Shown piece by piece: positions 8,871 to 16,074 of a stretch of DNA of 28,448 nt. The translations under genes and the position numbers were made by a program. Origin of the DNA: Lachnospiraceae bacterium UBA4348. GTDB taxonomy: Bacteria; Bacillota; Clostridia; Lachnospirales; Lachnospiraceae. Positions within the stretch are counted from its first letter, which is position 1. Every line of letters begins with the position of its first letter. The stretch covers positions 22,252 to 50,699 of the forward strand of contig DGTA01000099.1 of NCBI GenBank assembly GCA_002394165.1, read 5' to 3'. Under the pieces are notes generated by a model. The model was not told the origin of the DNA. It did no database searches and was given only the letters and a program-made list of their open reading frames with translations.

Positions 8871-8893
8871 GAAGACGGCAGGGAGGAAGCGGT

Positions 8894-9727
8894 TTGTTCG
8901 GATATGTGGTGGTAAACCGGCCTGAGCTTAAGATCAGGGAATATGATACGTACCGGAGCTATTACTGCGGATTGTGCCGGACGCTGAAAAAGCGGGATGG
9001 ACTGATCAGCCAGATGCTGTTAAACTATGATATGACCTTTCTGGCTCTGCTCCTGACCGGCCTGTATGAACCGGAGGAGGAGACCCGGACCGCGCGGTGC
9101 GTGCCTCATCCGGCTAAAAAGCATCCGGAGGTCTTCTCGGAAGTGATGGATTACTGCGCGGACATGACGGTCCTTCTGGCCTATGAGAAGGCGCGGGATG
9201 ACTGGAATGATGAGAGGAAGGTTTCAGGCAGGACACTGGCCGGCGCTTTAAGGCCGCACGTGGAGAAGATCCGTGCCCGGTATCCGAGGCAGGCAGCCGC
9301 GCTCCGCCGCTCCCTGAAGGAGCTGTCCGCGGCGGAGAAGGCCGGTTCTGACAATCTGGATGAAGCGGCGGGGGCCTGCGGACGTTTCCTGGGTGAGATC
9401 TTTGTGTGGAAGGAAGACGAGTGGGCCGGGCAGATGCGCACAGTCGGCTTCTATCTGGGAAAATACATCTATCTGCTCGACGCCTTTGATGATCTGGAAA
9501 AGGACGCGGAGAAAAACAATTACAATGTGCTGCTTCTGCAGGAAAGTCTCCTTCAGCGGCCGGGCGCCCTTGAGGAGATCCTTTCGGACACCATGTCCCG
9601 GTGCGCAGCCGCATTTGAGAGACTGCCTGTCATCAAGGGAGCGCCGATCCTGCAGAATATCCTTTACGCGGGTGTTTGGGTCCGCTTTAATGCCATAAAA
9701 GCAAAAAGAAAGAAAAAAGACAAATGA
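8894..9727 (+). CDS. DUF5685-type protein of unknown function, TTG start
   Basis: A 277-residue protein opening FGYVVVNRPELKIREYDTY, then SYYCGLCRTLKK with a CxxC pair at about 25-28. I recognise this opening as the DUF5685 family of Firmicutes, from memory. Further cysteines occur in RCVPHP and DYCADM. A helical C-terminal half contains LGKYIYLLDAFDDLEKD followed by NYNVLLL. The acidic DAFDDLEKD helix resembles metal-binding aspartate motifs of all-alpha isoprenoid synthases, but no function is established. The start is TTG at 8894: AGGGAGGA lies eight bases upstream, there is no in-frame ATG nearby, and the conserved FGYV follows directly. Its stop overlaps the ATG of the J-domain gene (ATGA), so the two products are made together. 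Confidence 0.82.
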   Translation: MFGYVVVNRPELKIREYDTYRSYYCGLCRTLKKRDGLISQMLLNYDMTFLALLLTGLYEPEEETRTARCVPHPAKKHPEVFSEVMDYCADMTVLLAYEKARDDWNDERKVSGRTLAGALRPHVEKIRARYPRQAAALRRSLKELSAAEKAGSDNLDEAAGACGRFLGEIFVWKEDEWAGQMRTVGFYLGKYIYLLDAFDDLEKDAEKNNYNVLLLQESLLQRPGALEEILSDTMSRCAAAFERLPVIKGAPILQNILYAGVWVRFNAIKAKRKKKDK

Positions 9728-10416
9728 GAGATCCCTATGAGGTGCTCGGCATCTCCCGAAGCGCCAGTGAAGATGAGATAAAGAAGGCATACAGACAGCT
9801 GTCCCGTATGTATCATCCCGATGCGAACGTGAATAACCCGAACAGGGATGAGGCTGAGGAAAAATTCAAAGAGGTCCAGCAGGCATACGAGATGATCATG
9901 GATGAGAAAGAGCACGGTTATTCCTCCTATTCATCCGGATCCGGAGGGTATGCCGGAAACGGACAGAGCGCCCGGTGGGGCGATCCTTTCCAGGGAAATT
10001 TCGGCGGCTTCGGCGGTTTTGGCGGCTTTAACCAGAACGGCACGGGCTATGCCGAGGAAGATACCTACCTGAGGGCGGCCGCCAATTATATCAATAACGG
10101 ATATTATACGGAAGCGCTGCGCGTCCTTGACCAGATTGCAGACCGGACCGCGAGGTGGTACTATTACAGTGCCCTTGCCAATTCCGGAGCCGGCAATAAC
10201 GCGACCGCGCTTGAGCATGCCCGGACGGCGTCATCGATGGAGCCCGATAATATCCAGTACCGGACGTTCCTCCAGAGGCTGGAGGGCGGCGGCAGCTGGT
10301 ATCGGACGACCAGCCGGGATTTCGGAAGTCCCCTTGCGGGAACGGATGTCTGTTCAAACCTGTGTCTGGCCAATATGCTCTGCTGCATGTGCCCGGGCGG
10401 CTTCTGCTGTATCTGA
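9724..10416 (+). CDS. J-domain (DnaJ-like) protein with cysteine-rich tail
   Basis: A 230-residue protein. The N-terminal J domain (1-65) has DPYEVLGISRSASEDEIKKAY and the HPD motif at 31-33, needed to stimulate Hsp70 ATPase. A Gly/Phe/Ser-rich linker (66-106) contains GGFGGFGGF. Residues 112-185 form two helical hairpins resembling tetratricopeptide repeats (TYLRAAANYINNGYYTEAL, WYYYSALANSGAGNN). The last 21 residues hold seven cysteines (210, 214, 220, 221, 223, 228, 229) in a hydrophobic context. It lacks the zinc-finger and client domains of canonical DnaJ. It is translationally coupled to the DUF5685-type gene, so these two may act with a cellular DnaK. The tail could bind metal, be acylated, or insert in the membrane; none of these is shown. 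Confidence 0.9.
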   Translation: MRDPYEVLGISRSASEDEIKKAYRQLSRMYHPDANVNNPNRDEAEEKFKEVQQAYEMIMDEKEHGYSSYSSGSGGYAGNGQSARWGDPFQGNFGGFGGFGGFNQNGTGYAEEDTYLRAAANYINNGYYTEALRVLDQIADRTARWYYYSALANSGAGNNATALEHARTASSMEPDNIQYRTFLQRLEGGGSWYRTTSRDFGSPLAGTDVCSNLCLANMLCCMCPGGFCCI

Positions 10417-10478
10417 GGGCAGGGATCATCTGAAACTGTTAATGAGGGATTTTGGCCTGCGGGCAAAGGAGAAAGACA

Positions 10479-11108
10479 ATGTCCGGTAATATGATCATTA
10501 CGATAGGAAGACAGTTCGGCAGCGGAGGACACGAGATCGGCAGGCGGCTGGCAAAGGAACTGGGATACGACCTGTATGACAAGGAACTGCTGAAAATGCA
10601 GGCAGAGCGCAGCGGTATAGCTGAGAAGGTGCTGGAATCCTATGACGAGTCCCCGACGAACAGCCTGCTCTATTCCATCGTCATGGATGTCTATCCGTCC
10701 ATGAATTATGTGGGGAATTCCCTGAACCAGCAGATCTTCCAGGCGCAGTATGACACCATCTATTCGCTGCGCGACAAGGGCCGCTGCGTGATCATCGGCC
10801 GGAGCGCCGACTATATCCTCAGAGACTGCCCGAACCTGGTCTCCGTTTTCATCTGTGCGGACCTTGAGCAGAGGGCCGAGAGGGTGGCCGAGTTCGAGAA
10901 GATCACCGTCGCGAGGGCTAAGGACATGGTGCTCAAGGCGGATAAAAAGAGAGCCAATTTCTACAATTTCCAGACCGAGAACCGCTGGGGCATGGCGGAG
11001 AGCTATGACCTGTGCGTCAACAGCACCGCGCTCGGTTATGACGGTTCGGTGGAACTGATCAAGGAATTTGTTGAGATGAAGAGGCTCAACCTGAGTAATA
11101 TAAAGTGA
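10479..11108 (+). CDS. Cytidylate-kinase-like family protein
   Basis: A 209-residue P-loop protein beginning MSGNMIITIGRQFGSGGHEIG, with the glycine-rich nucleotide loop at about 10-18. Further motifs are CVIIGRSADYIL and a LID-like DKKRANFYNF, typical of the cytidylate-kinase-like family (PF13189 type) rather than true Cmk. The phosphoryl acceptor is unknown. The ATG at 10479 is chosen because AAAGGAG (10465-10471) is seven bases upstream; a TTG start nine codons earlier would overlap that site. It lies 62 bases after the J-domain gene and 40 before ftsH, in the same direction, and is probably part of the same transcript. Confidence 0.88.
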   Translation: MSGNMIITIGRQFGSGGHEIGRRLAKELGYDLYDKELLKMQAERSGIAEKVLESYDESPTNSLLYSIVMDVYPSMNYVGNSLNQQIFQAQYDTIYSLRDKGRCVIIGRSADYILRDCPNLVSVFICADLEQRAERVAEFEKITVARAKDMVLKADKKRANFYNFQTENRWGMAESYDLCVNSTALGYDGSVELIKEFVEMKRLNLSNIK

Positions 11109-11134
11109 TGCCGTTCCGGTTGACGGAATGACAT
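11108..11134 (+). promoter_or_regulatory. Hairpin overlapping the upstream stop codon, in the ftsH leader
   Basis: Arms 11108-11118 and 11124-11134 pair through 11 positions with one mismatch and one G-U pair around the loop GTTGA. The AGGAGG of ftsH begins two bases after the stem. The T run at 11142-11148 is the spacer of that ribosome binding site and lies too far from the stem for a normal terminator. It may tune ftsH translation or mRNA processing. Confidence 0.4.
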
Positions 11135-11148
11135 CAGGAGGTTTTTTT

Positions 11149-13137
11149 ATGAACAATGATAAGAACAACGGATCGGGAGGCCAGGGAGGCCCGAACAACC
11201 GCAACCAGTCGTCCCTGATGCTCTTTCTGGTGGTCACGCTGATCACCCTGCTGGTCATGAGCTTTTTCAACAACATGGTGCACGACTCCACTTCGGAGGA
11301 GATCACCTATGACCAGTTCCTGTCTCTGCTTGATTCAGGGAAAGTGCAGAGCGTTACGGTCGAATCGAACAAGCTGACGATCATCCCGAAATCTCAGCCC
11401 TTCAGCAACGGAGCGGTTACGATCCGGTACTACACCGGCATCATGGATGACCCGGACCTTGTCAGCCGCCTTACCCAGGCAAAAGTGGAGTTCAAGGAGG
11501 AGATCCCGGACACCACCACGAACCTGATCCTGAACCTGGTGCTGTCGTTCGCTCCGCTGATCCTGATCTGGATCCTGCTCGGATTTGTGATGCGCAGAAT
11601 GGCCCAGTCCGGCGGCGGAATGATGGGAGTGGGCAAGAGCCGCGCCAAGATGTACATGCAGAAGGAGACCGGAGTCTCCTTCAAGGATGTGGCAGGCCAG
11701 GACGAGGCCAAGGAATCTTTGCAGGAGTGCGTGGACTTCCTCGAGAACCCCGGAAAATACACGCAGATCGGTGCCAAGCTGCCCAAGGGCGCGCTGCTGG
11801 TCGGCCCTCCCGGAACCGGAAAGACCCTGCTGGCAAAAGCAGTGGCCGGCGAGGCTCACTGCCCGTTCTTCTCCCTCTCGGGCTCCGAGTTCGTGGAGAT
11901 GTTTGTCGGTGTCGGCGCATCGCGTGTCAGGGACCTTTTTGAGGAAGCCAGGAAGAATTCTCCCTGTATCATATTCATCGATGAGATCGATGCCATCGGC
12001 AAGACCAGGGACAGCCGCTTCGGCGGAGGTAACGATGAGCGTGAACAGACGCTCAACCAGCTGCTGGCGGAGATGGACGGCTTCGACCCGGCGCAGGGCA
12101 TCATGATCCTCGCGGCGACGAACCGCCCCGAGGTGCTGGACCAGGCCCTCTTAAGACCCGGCCGCTTTGACCGCAGGGTCATTGTCGACAAGCCTGACCT
12201 GAAGGGCCGAATTGATGTGCTTAAGGTCCATGCGCGGAATGTCAGGATGGACGACACCGTCGATCTGGAGGGCATCGCGCTGGCTACTTCGGGCGCTGTC
12301 GGATCCGATCTGGCCAATATGATCAACGAGGCGGCGATCCTCGCCGTCAAGAAAGGGCGCCAGTATGTCTCACAGGCGGACCTGCTCGAGGCCGTGGAGG
12401 TCGTCCTGGTCGGCAAGGAGAAAAAGGACCGTGTCCTGAGCAAGGAAGAGAGAAGGATCGTCTCCTACCACGAGGTGGGTCATGCGCTGGTGAGCGCGCT
12501 GCAGAAGGATTCCGAGCCTGTCCAGAAGATCACCATCGTTCCCAGGACCATGGGCGCCCTCGGATATGTGCTCAATGTGCCTGAGGAGGAGAAGTTCCTG
12601 AATACGGAGAAAGAACTGCGCGCCATGCTCGTGGAGTTCGTCGCCGGGCGCGCCGCGGAGGAGATCGTGTTCGATACGATCACCACGGGAGCGGCCAACG
12701 ACATCGAAAAGGCGACGCGGGTGGCCAGGGCCATGATCACCCAGTACGGCATGTCGAAGCGGTTCGGAATGATCAGCCTGGAGACCGAGGCGAACCAGTA
12801 CCTGGAAGGCCGGAAGGTCCTGAACTGCTCGGATGTGACAGCGGCGCAGATCGACGAGGAGGTCATGGAGACCCTGAAGGTTTCCTACGAGGAGGCCAAA
12901 CGGCTCCTCATCGCTCACCGCAATACGCTTGACAAGATCGCGGCGTTCCTGATCGAGCGCGAAACGATCACAGGCAAGGAGTTCATGGATATCTTCCACC
13001 AGGCGGAAGGCATCAACCCCGAAGATAAAAACGGGGAGGAGAGCAGCCGGATCGGCCTGAAGAAGGAAGAGGCCGCTGCGGAGGCTGAGGCTCCTTTGCA
13101 GCCGGAAGAAGAGGCCCAGGACAGCCCCGAGGCCTGA
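11149..13137 (+). CDS. ftsH: ATP-dependent zinc metalloprotease FtsH
   Basis: Membrane-anchored AAA+ protease that degrades misfolded and regulatory proteins at the cytoplasmic membrane. The 662-residue protein has spans at about 22-41 and 126-148 flanking an extracytoplasmic domain. The AAA domain shows Walker A GPPGTGKT (219-226), Walker B IIFIDEID (274-281) and the second region of homology ATNRPEVLDQALLRPGRFDR. The protease site is HEVGH (441-445), with a likely third zinc ligand D518 in AANDIEKAT. The C-terminal tail is acidic and Ala/Glu-rich. The start at 11149 has a perfect AGGAGG seven bases upstream; an ATG at 11128 lies before that site and is rejected. It closes the cluster led by the two-component system. 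Confidence 0.97.
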   Translation: MNNDKNNGSGGQGGPNNRNQSSLMLFLVVTLITLLVMSFFNNMVHDSTSEEITYDQFLSLLDSGKVQSVTVESNKLTIIPKSQPFSNGAVTIRYYTGIMDDPDLVSRLTQAKVEFKEEIPDTTTNLILNLVLSFAPLILIWILLGFVMRRMAQSGGGMMGVGKSRAKMYMQKETGVSFKDVAGQDEAKESLQECVDFLENPGKYTQIGAKLPKGALLVGPPGTGKTLLAKAVAGEAHCPFFSLSGSEFVEMFVGVGASRVRDLFEEARKNSPCIIFIDEIDAIGKTRDSRFGGGNDEREQTLNQLLAEMDGFDPAQGIMILAATNRPEVLDQALLRPGRFDRRVIVDKPDLKGRIDVLKVHARNVRMDDTVDLEGIALATSGAVGSDLANMINEAAILAVKKGRQYVSQADLLEAVEVVLVGKEKKDRVLSKEERRIVSYHEVGHALVSALQKDSEPVQKITIVPRTMGALGYVLNVPEEEKFLNTEKELRAMLVEFVAGRAAEEIVFDTITTGAANDIEKATRVARAMITQYGMSKRFGMISLETEANQYLEGRKVLNCSDVTAAQIDEEVMETLKVSYEEAKRLLIAHRNTLDKIAAFLIERETITGKEFMDIFHQAEGINPEDKNGEESSRIGLKKEEAAAEAEAPLQPEEEAQDSPEA

Positions 13138-13163
13138 AATGCTTAAAAAAGGCAGTCAAATTT

Positions 13164-13200
13164 GCAGAGGCAGGATGGAAACATCCTGCCTTTGTGGTTA
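13164..13200 (+). terminator. Hairpin terminator after ftsH
   Basis: AGGCAGGATG and CATCCTGCCT (13168-13177 and 13182-13191) pair perfectly around a GAAA tetraloop. The stem extends to about 14 pairs with G-U wobbles. The T tract after it is short and interrupted, so termination may be partial. Confidence 0.65.
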
Positions 13201-13252
13201 TAAATTAACATAAATTAAGAATTTCTGCGGGTCTTTTTCTGTATTTTGCCAA

Positions 13253-13280
13253 TTGCTTTTCCAAACAAAAATGATATTAT
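13253..13280 (+). promoter_or_regulatory. Probable sigma-A promoter for the PAP2-family gene
   Basis: TTGCTT (13253-13258) and TATTAT (13275-13280), spaced 16 bases, lie about 92 bases upstream of the start codon in an AT-rich region after the ftsH terminator. Confidence 0.5.
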
Positions 13281-13285
13281 GTGAT

Positions 13286-13301
13286 TGCCCGCTGGCGGGC
13301 A
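13286..13301 (+). promoter_or_regulatory. GC-rich hairpin at the 5' end of the PAP2-family mRNA
   Basis: TGCCCGC and GCGGGCA form a perfect inverted repeat separated by two bases, placed almost exactly at the expected transcription start. It could stabilise the 5' end of the mRNA. It lacks a T tract, so a terminator is unlikely. Confidence 0.45.
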
Positions 13302-13312
13302 GTATTATTTTA

Positions 13313-13326
13313 AGAAAACGATTTCT
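13313..13326. promoter_or_regulatory. cre-like palindrome in the leader of the PAP2-family gene
   Basis: AGAAAACGATTTCT is nearly palindromic and matches the CcpA operator consensus TGWAANCGNTNWCA at all fixed positions except the first and last. It lies some 25-40 bases downstream of the probable transcription start, where a bound repressor could act as a roadblock. CcpA is not in the window, but HPr kinase is encoded nearby. One match alone is weak evidence. Confidence 0.3.
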
Positions 13327-13371
13327 GTTAAAGTGATTTTCGCCCTAGATGCCTCTGAAAGGATCCGGTTT

Positions 13372-14043
13372 ATGAAAACAGCCAAAAAATACTGGAACAA
13401 ATGGAAACATGGTTCCTGGATCTGCCTCTACCTGATCTTCTATCTGATGGGTTTCTTTATCCTGGAGCATGCAGGTCACAGGCATTATCATCTTATCCAT
13501 ACCGTTTTTGATGACATGATCCCGTTCTGCGAGTATTTCATCATTCCTTATCTTCTGTGGTTCCCGTTTATCGGGGCCGGGATCTGCTGGTTCATCTTTT
13601 TCGGGAAGAATAAAACAGAATATTACCAGCTGACCTGCTCGCTGGCGATCGGCATGACGATCTTCCTGATCGTCAGCTGCGTATATCCGAACATGCAGGA
13701 CCTCAGGCCGACCACCTTTGCCAACAACAACATTTTCACCCAGATGGTGAAAACGCTGTACAGAGGGGATACGCCGACCAATATCCTGCCCAGCATCCAT
13801 GTGTTCAATTCGCTGGCAGTGTTCTTCGCCCTGAACAAGGCAGAGCAGCTTCAGCGCTTCAGGAAGATCCGCTTCGGCGTGGGCGTCCTGTCATTTTTGA
13901 TCATCCTGGCGACGATGTTCCTGAAACAGCATTCCGTGGTGGATGTCTCTTTGGGGATCCTGATGGCGGTTGCCGTTCAGATGGGAGTCGAGTTCGTATT
14001 CCAGGAGGACAAGAAACAGACAGCTTATGCGGAGAAGGCGTAA
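13372..14043 (+). CDS. PAP2-superfamily membrane phosphatase or phosphotransferase
   Basis: A 223-residue integral membrane protein with about five or six spans (around 15-31, 55-77, 88-105, 143-155, 168-184, 190-210). The three PAP2 signatures are present in divergent form: LRPTT (111-115), the PSIH box (140-143, in place of PSGH), and the KQHSVVDV histidine box (H187). This pattern resembles the inositol-phosphotransferase-like branch of PAP2 proteins. It probably acts on a lipid phosphate or phospholipid head group at the membrane; the substrate is unknown. The ATG at 13372 is chosen for GAAAGGA eight bases upstream. A TTG-initiated extension from 13285 has no ribosome binding site and runs through the predicted leader. 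It is flanked by its own promoter and terminator. Confidence 0.85.
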   Translation: MKTAKKYWNKWKHGSWICLYLIFYLMGFFILEHAGHRHYHLIHTVFDDMIPFCEYFIIPYLLWFPFIGAGICWFIFFGKNKTEYYQLTCSLAIGMTIFLIVSCVYPNMQDLRPTTFANNNIFTQMVKTLYRGDTPTNILPSIHVFNSLAVFFALNKAEQLQRFRKIRFGVGVLSFLIILATMFLKQHSVVDVSLGILMAVAVQMGVEFVFQEDKKQTAYAEKA

Positions 14044-14080
14044 AGCCGGAAACGCGGGCTGGATACAGATGTGTGAAGAG

Positions 14081-14117
14081 TCCGTTACCGGCAGACGGTA
14101 ACGGATTTTCTGTATTT
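14081..14117 (+). terminator. Rho-independent terminator after the PAP2-family gene
   Basis: TCCGTTACCG (14081-14090) and CGGTAACGGA (14096-14105) pair perfectly over ten bases around loop GCAGA, followed by TTTTCTGTATTT. No clear promoter is visible in the 37 bases between this and uvrC, so uvrC may depend on read-through or on a promoter I cannot see. No LexA-type site was seen. Confidence 0.85.
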
Positions 14118-14154
14118 ACCTTTTCGGGAGAAAGGGCGCCGGGGAAGGAGAAGT

Positions 14155-16059
14155 ATGCCGGAGGAAAAGTTTGATATAAAAGAAGAACTGAAGAAACTGC
14201 CGGCCAGCCCGGGGGTCTACCTGATGAGGGATGCCCGCGATGAGATCATCTACGTCGGCAAGGCGCTCAGCCTGAAGAACCGGGTGCCCCAGTATTTCCA
14301 GTCGTCCCGGGTGCAGCGCAGGGGGCCGAAGATCGAACAGATGGTGGAGAGGATCGACCGGTTCGAATACATCGTCACCGATTCGGAGCTGGAAGCGCTT
14401 GTCCTGGAAAACAACCTGATCAAGGAACACAGGCCGCGCTACAACACCATGCTGACGGATGACAAGACCTATCCGTTCATCAAGGCAACCGTGGGGGAGG
14501 CCTTCCCCAGGCTGATCGTGACGCGGAAGATGGCCAAGGACCGGTCGAAGTATTTCGGCCCTTACACCAGCGCCTACGCGGTCAAGGAGACGATCGACCT
14601 GATGAGGAAGATGTACCGGATCCGGACCTGCAACCGAAAACTCCCGGAACAGACCGGGCTGGAGAGGCCCTGCCTGAACTACCATATCGGCCAATGCGAG
14701 GCGCCGTGCCAGGGATACATCAGCCAGGAAGCGTACCGTCAGAATTTTGACCAGGCGCTTTCGTTCCTCGGAGGAAATTACACGCCGCTTTTAAAGCTGC
14801 TTGAACAGAACATGAAGCAGGCGGCTGAAAAACTTGATTTCGAGGAGGCTGCCTCCTGGCGGGATCTGCTTGAAAACGCCAGGCAGATCGCCCAGCGCCA
14901 GAAGATCACCTCCGGCGACGGGGAGGACAAGGATGTGCTTGCCGCCGCGATGGACGGGACGGATGCGATCGTTCAGGTCTTCTTTATCCGGGACGGGAAG
15001 CTGATCGGACGCGACCACTTCTGGGTGAAGACCGGTATCTCCGAAACGAAGGGGGATGTGCTCGGCAGCTTTGTCAAACAGTTTTATTCCGGGACCCCGT
15101 TTATCCCAAAGGAGATTTTTCTGGAAGAGGAGATCGAAGAGAGGGAGAGCATTGAGGCGTGGCTTTCGAGCCGGCGCGGCGGCCGTGTCCACGTGAGAGT
15201 TCCGCGCAGGGGAACCAAGGAAAAGCTGGTGGAAATGGCTTCCCAGAATGCCTCGATCATTCTCAGGCAGGACCGCGAGCGGATCCGCCGGGAGGAAGGA
15301 AGGACCATCGGGGCGGTAAAGGAGATCGAGCAGCTGCTTGATACCGGGCCGATCAGCCGGATGGAGGCCTTCGATATCTCCCATATCAGCGGCTATGAGA
15401 CAGTGGGGTCCATGGTCGTTTTCGAGAAGGGAAAACCCAGGCGCACGGACTACCGTAAATTCAGGATCCGGAGCGTTTCAGGGCCCGACGATTATGCCAG
15501 CATGGAGGAGGTGCTCACCAGGCGGTTCACCCATGGGCTCGACGAGCAGAAAAAGCTGGAGGAGAGCGCGCTGGAGAGCGAGATGGGGCGGTTTTCGACC
15601 TTCCCGGACCTGATCATGATGGACGGCGGAAAAGGGCAGGTCAATGTCGCAGAGAGCGTCCTGGAAAAACTGGGGCTTTCTATCCCGGTCTGCGGAATGG
15701 TGAAGGATGATTTTCACAGGACGAGGGGACTGTACTTTCGGAATGTGGAGCTTCCCATCGACACCCGGTCGGAGGGCTTTAAGCTGATCACCAGGATCCA
15801 GGATGAAGCCCACCGGTTCGCCATCGAGTATCACCGGAGCCTCCGGACCAAACAACAGGTCCACTCGGTGCTCGATGATATTCCCGGAATCGGTCCGTCC
15901 AGGCGGAAAGCGCTGATGAGAGCTTTTCCGTCCATTGAGGAGATCAGCCGGGCGTCCCTGGAGACGCTCAAAGCCGTGCCCTCCATGAACGCGGCTTCGG
16001 CAGCGGCTGTCTATGACTTTTTCCACAAGGATACCGGTGCTGATCACTCAGATCAGTAA
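14155..16059 (+). CDS. uvrC: Excinuclease ABC subunit C
   Basis: Makes both incisions during nucleotide excision repair after UvrAB loading. The 634-residue protein has the N-terminal GIY-YIG nuclease (SPGVYLM 18-24, IIYVGKA 31-37). A four-cysteine cluster follows (C159, C173, C181, C185), matching the positions that bind a 4Fe-4S cluster in characterised UvrC. The UVR domain that contacts UvrB lies at about 210-245. The RNase-H-like 5' endonuclease has AFDISHISG (405-413), DLIMMDGGKGQ (485-495) and IQDEAHRFA (548-556). A tandem helix-hairpin-helix is at the C terminus (IPGIGPSRRKAL). Start at 14155 with AAGGAG just upstream. It converges on the AraC-type gene with only 15 bases between stops. 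Confidence 0.97.
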   Translation: MPEEKFDIKEELKKLPASPGVYLMRDARDEIIYVGKALSLKNRVPQYFQSSRVQRRGPKIEQMVERIDRFEYIVTDSELEALVLENNLIKEHRPRYNTMLTDDKTYPFIKATVGEAFPRLIVTRKMAKDRSKYFGPYTSAYAVKETIDLMRKMYRIRTCNRKLPEQTGLERPCLNYHIGQCEAPCQGYISQEAYRQNFDQALSFLGGNYTPLLKLLEQNMKQAAEKLDFEEAASWRDLLENARQIAQRQKITSGDGEDKDVLAAAMDGTDAIVQVFFIRDGKLIGRDHFWVKTGISETKGDVLGSFVKQFYSGTPFIPKEIFLEEEIEERESIEAWLSSRRGGRVHVRVPRRGTKEKLVEMASQNASIILRQDRERIRREEGRTIGAVKEIEQLLDTGPISRMEAFDISHISGYETVGSMVVFEKGKPRRTDYRKFRIRSVSGPDDYASMEEVLTRRFTHGLDEQKKLEESALESEMGRFSTFPDLIMMDGGKGQVNVAESVLEKLGLSIPVCGMVKDDFHRTRGLYFRNVELPIDTRSEGFKLITRIQDEAHRFAIEYHRSLRTKQQVHSVLDDIPGIGPSRRKALMRAFPSIEEISRASLETLKAVPSMNAASAAAVYDFFHKDTGADHSDQ

Positions 16060-16074
16060 ACTGTATTTTGAATC

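Noticed and set aside
11136..11148. T7 run after the ftsH-leader hairpin as an intrinsic terminator
   Set aside because: Seven bases, including most of the AGGAGG site, separate stem and T run, and the T run is the spacer of the ftsH ribosome binding site.
10164..11306. A 380-codon minus-strand frame across the J-domain, kinase-like and ftsH genes
   Set aside because: Antisense to three coupled or closely spaced genes and without motifs.
13285..13371. N-terminal extension of the PAP2-family protein from a TTG
   Set aside because: No ribosome binding site before it, and it runs through the predicted transcription start hairpin. ATG 13372 has a proper site.
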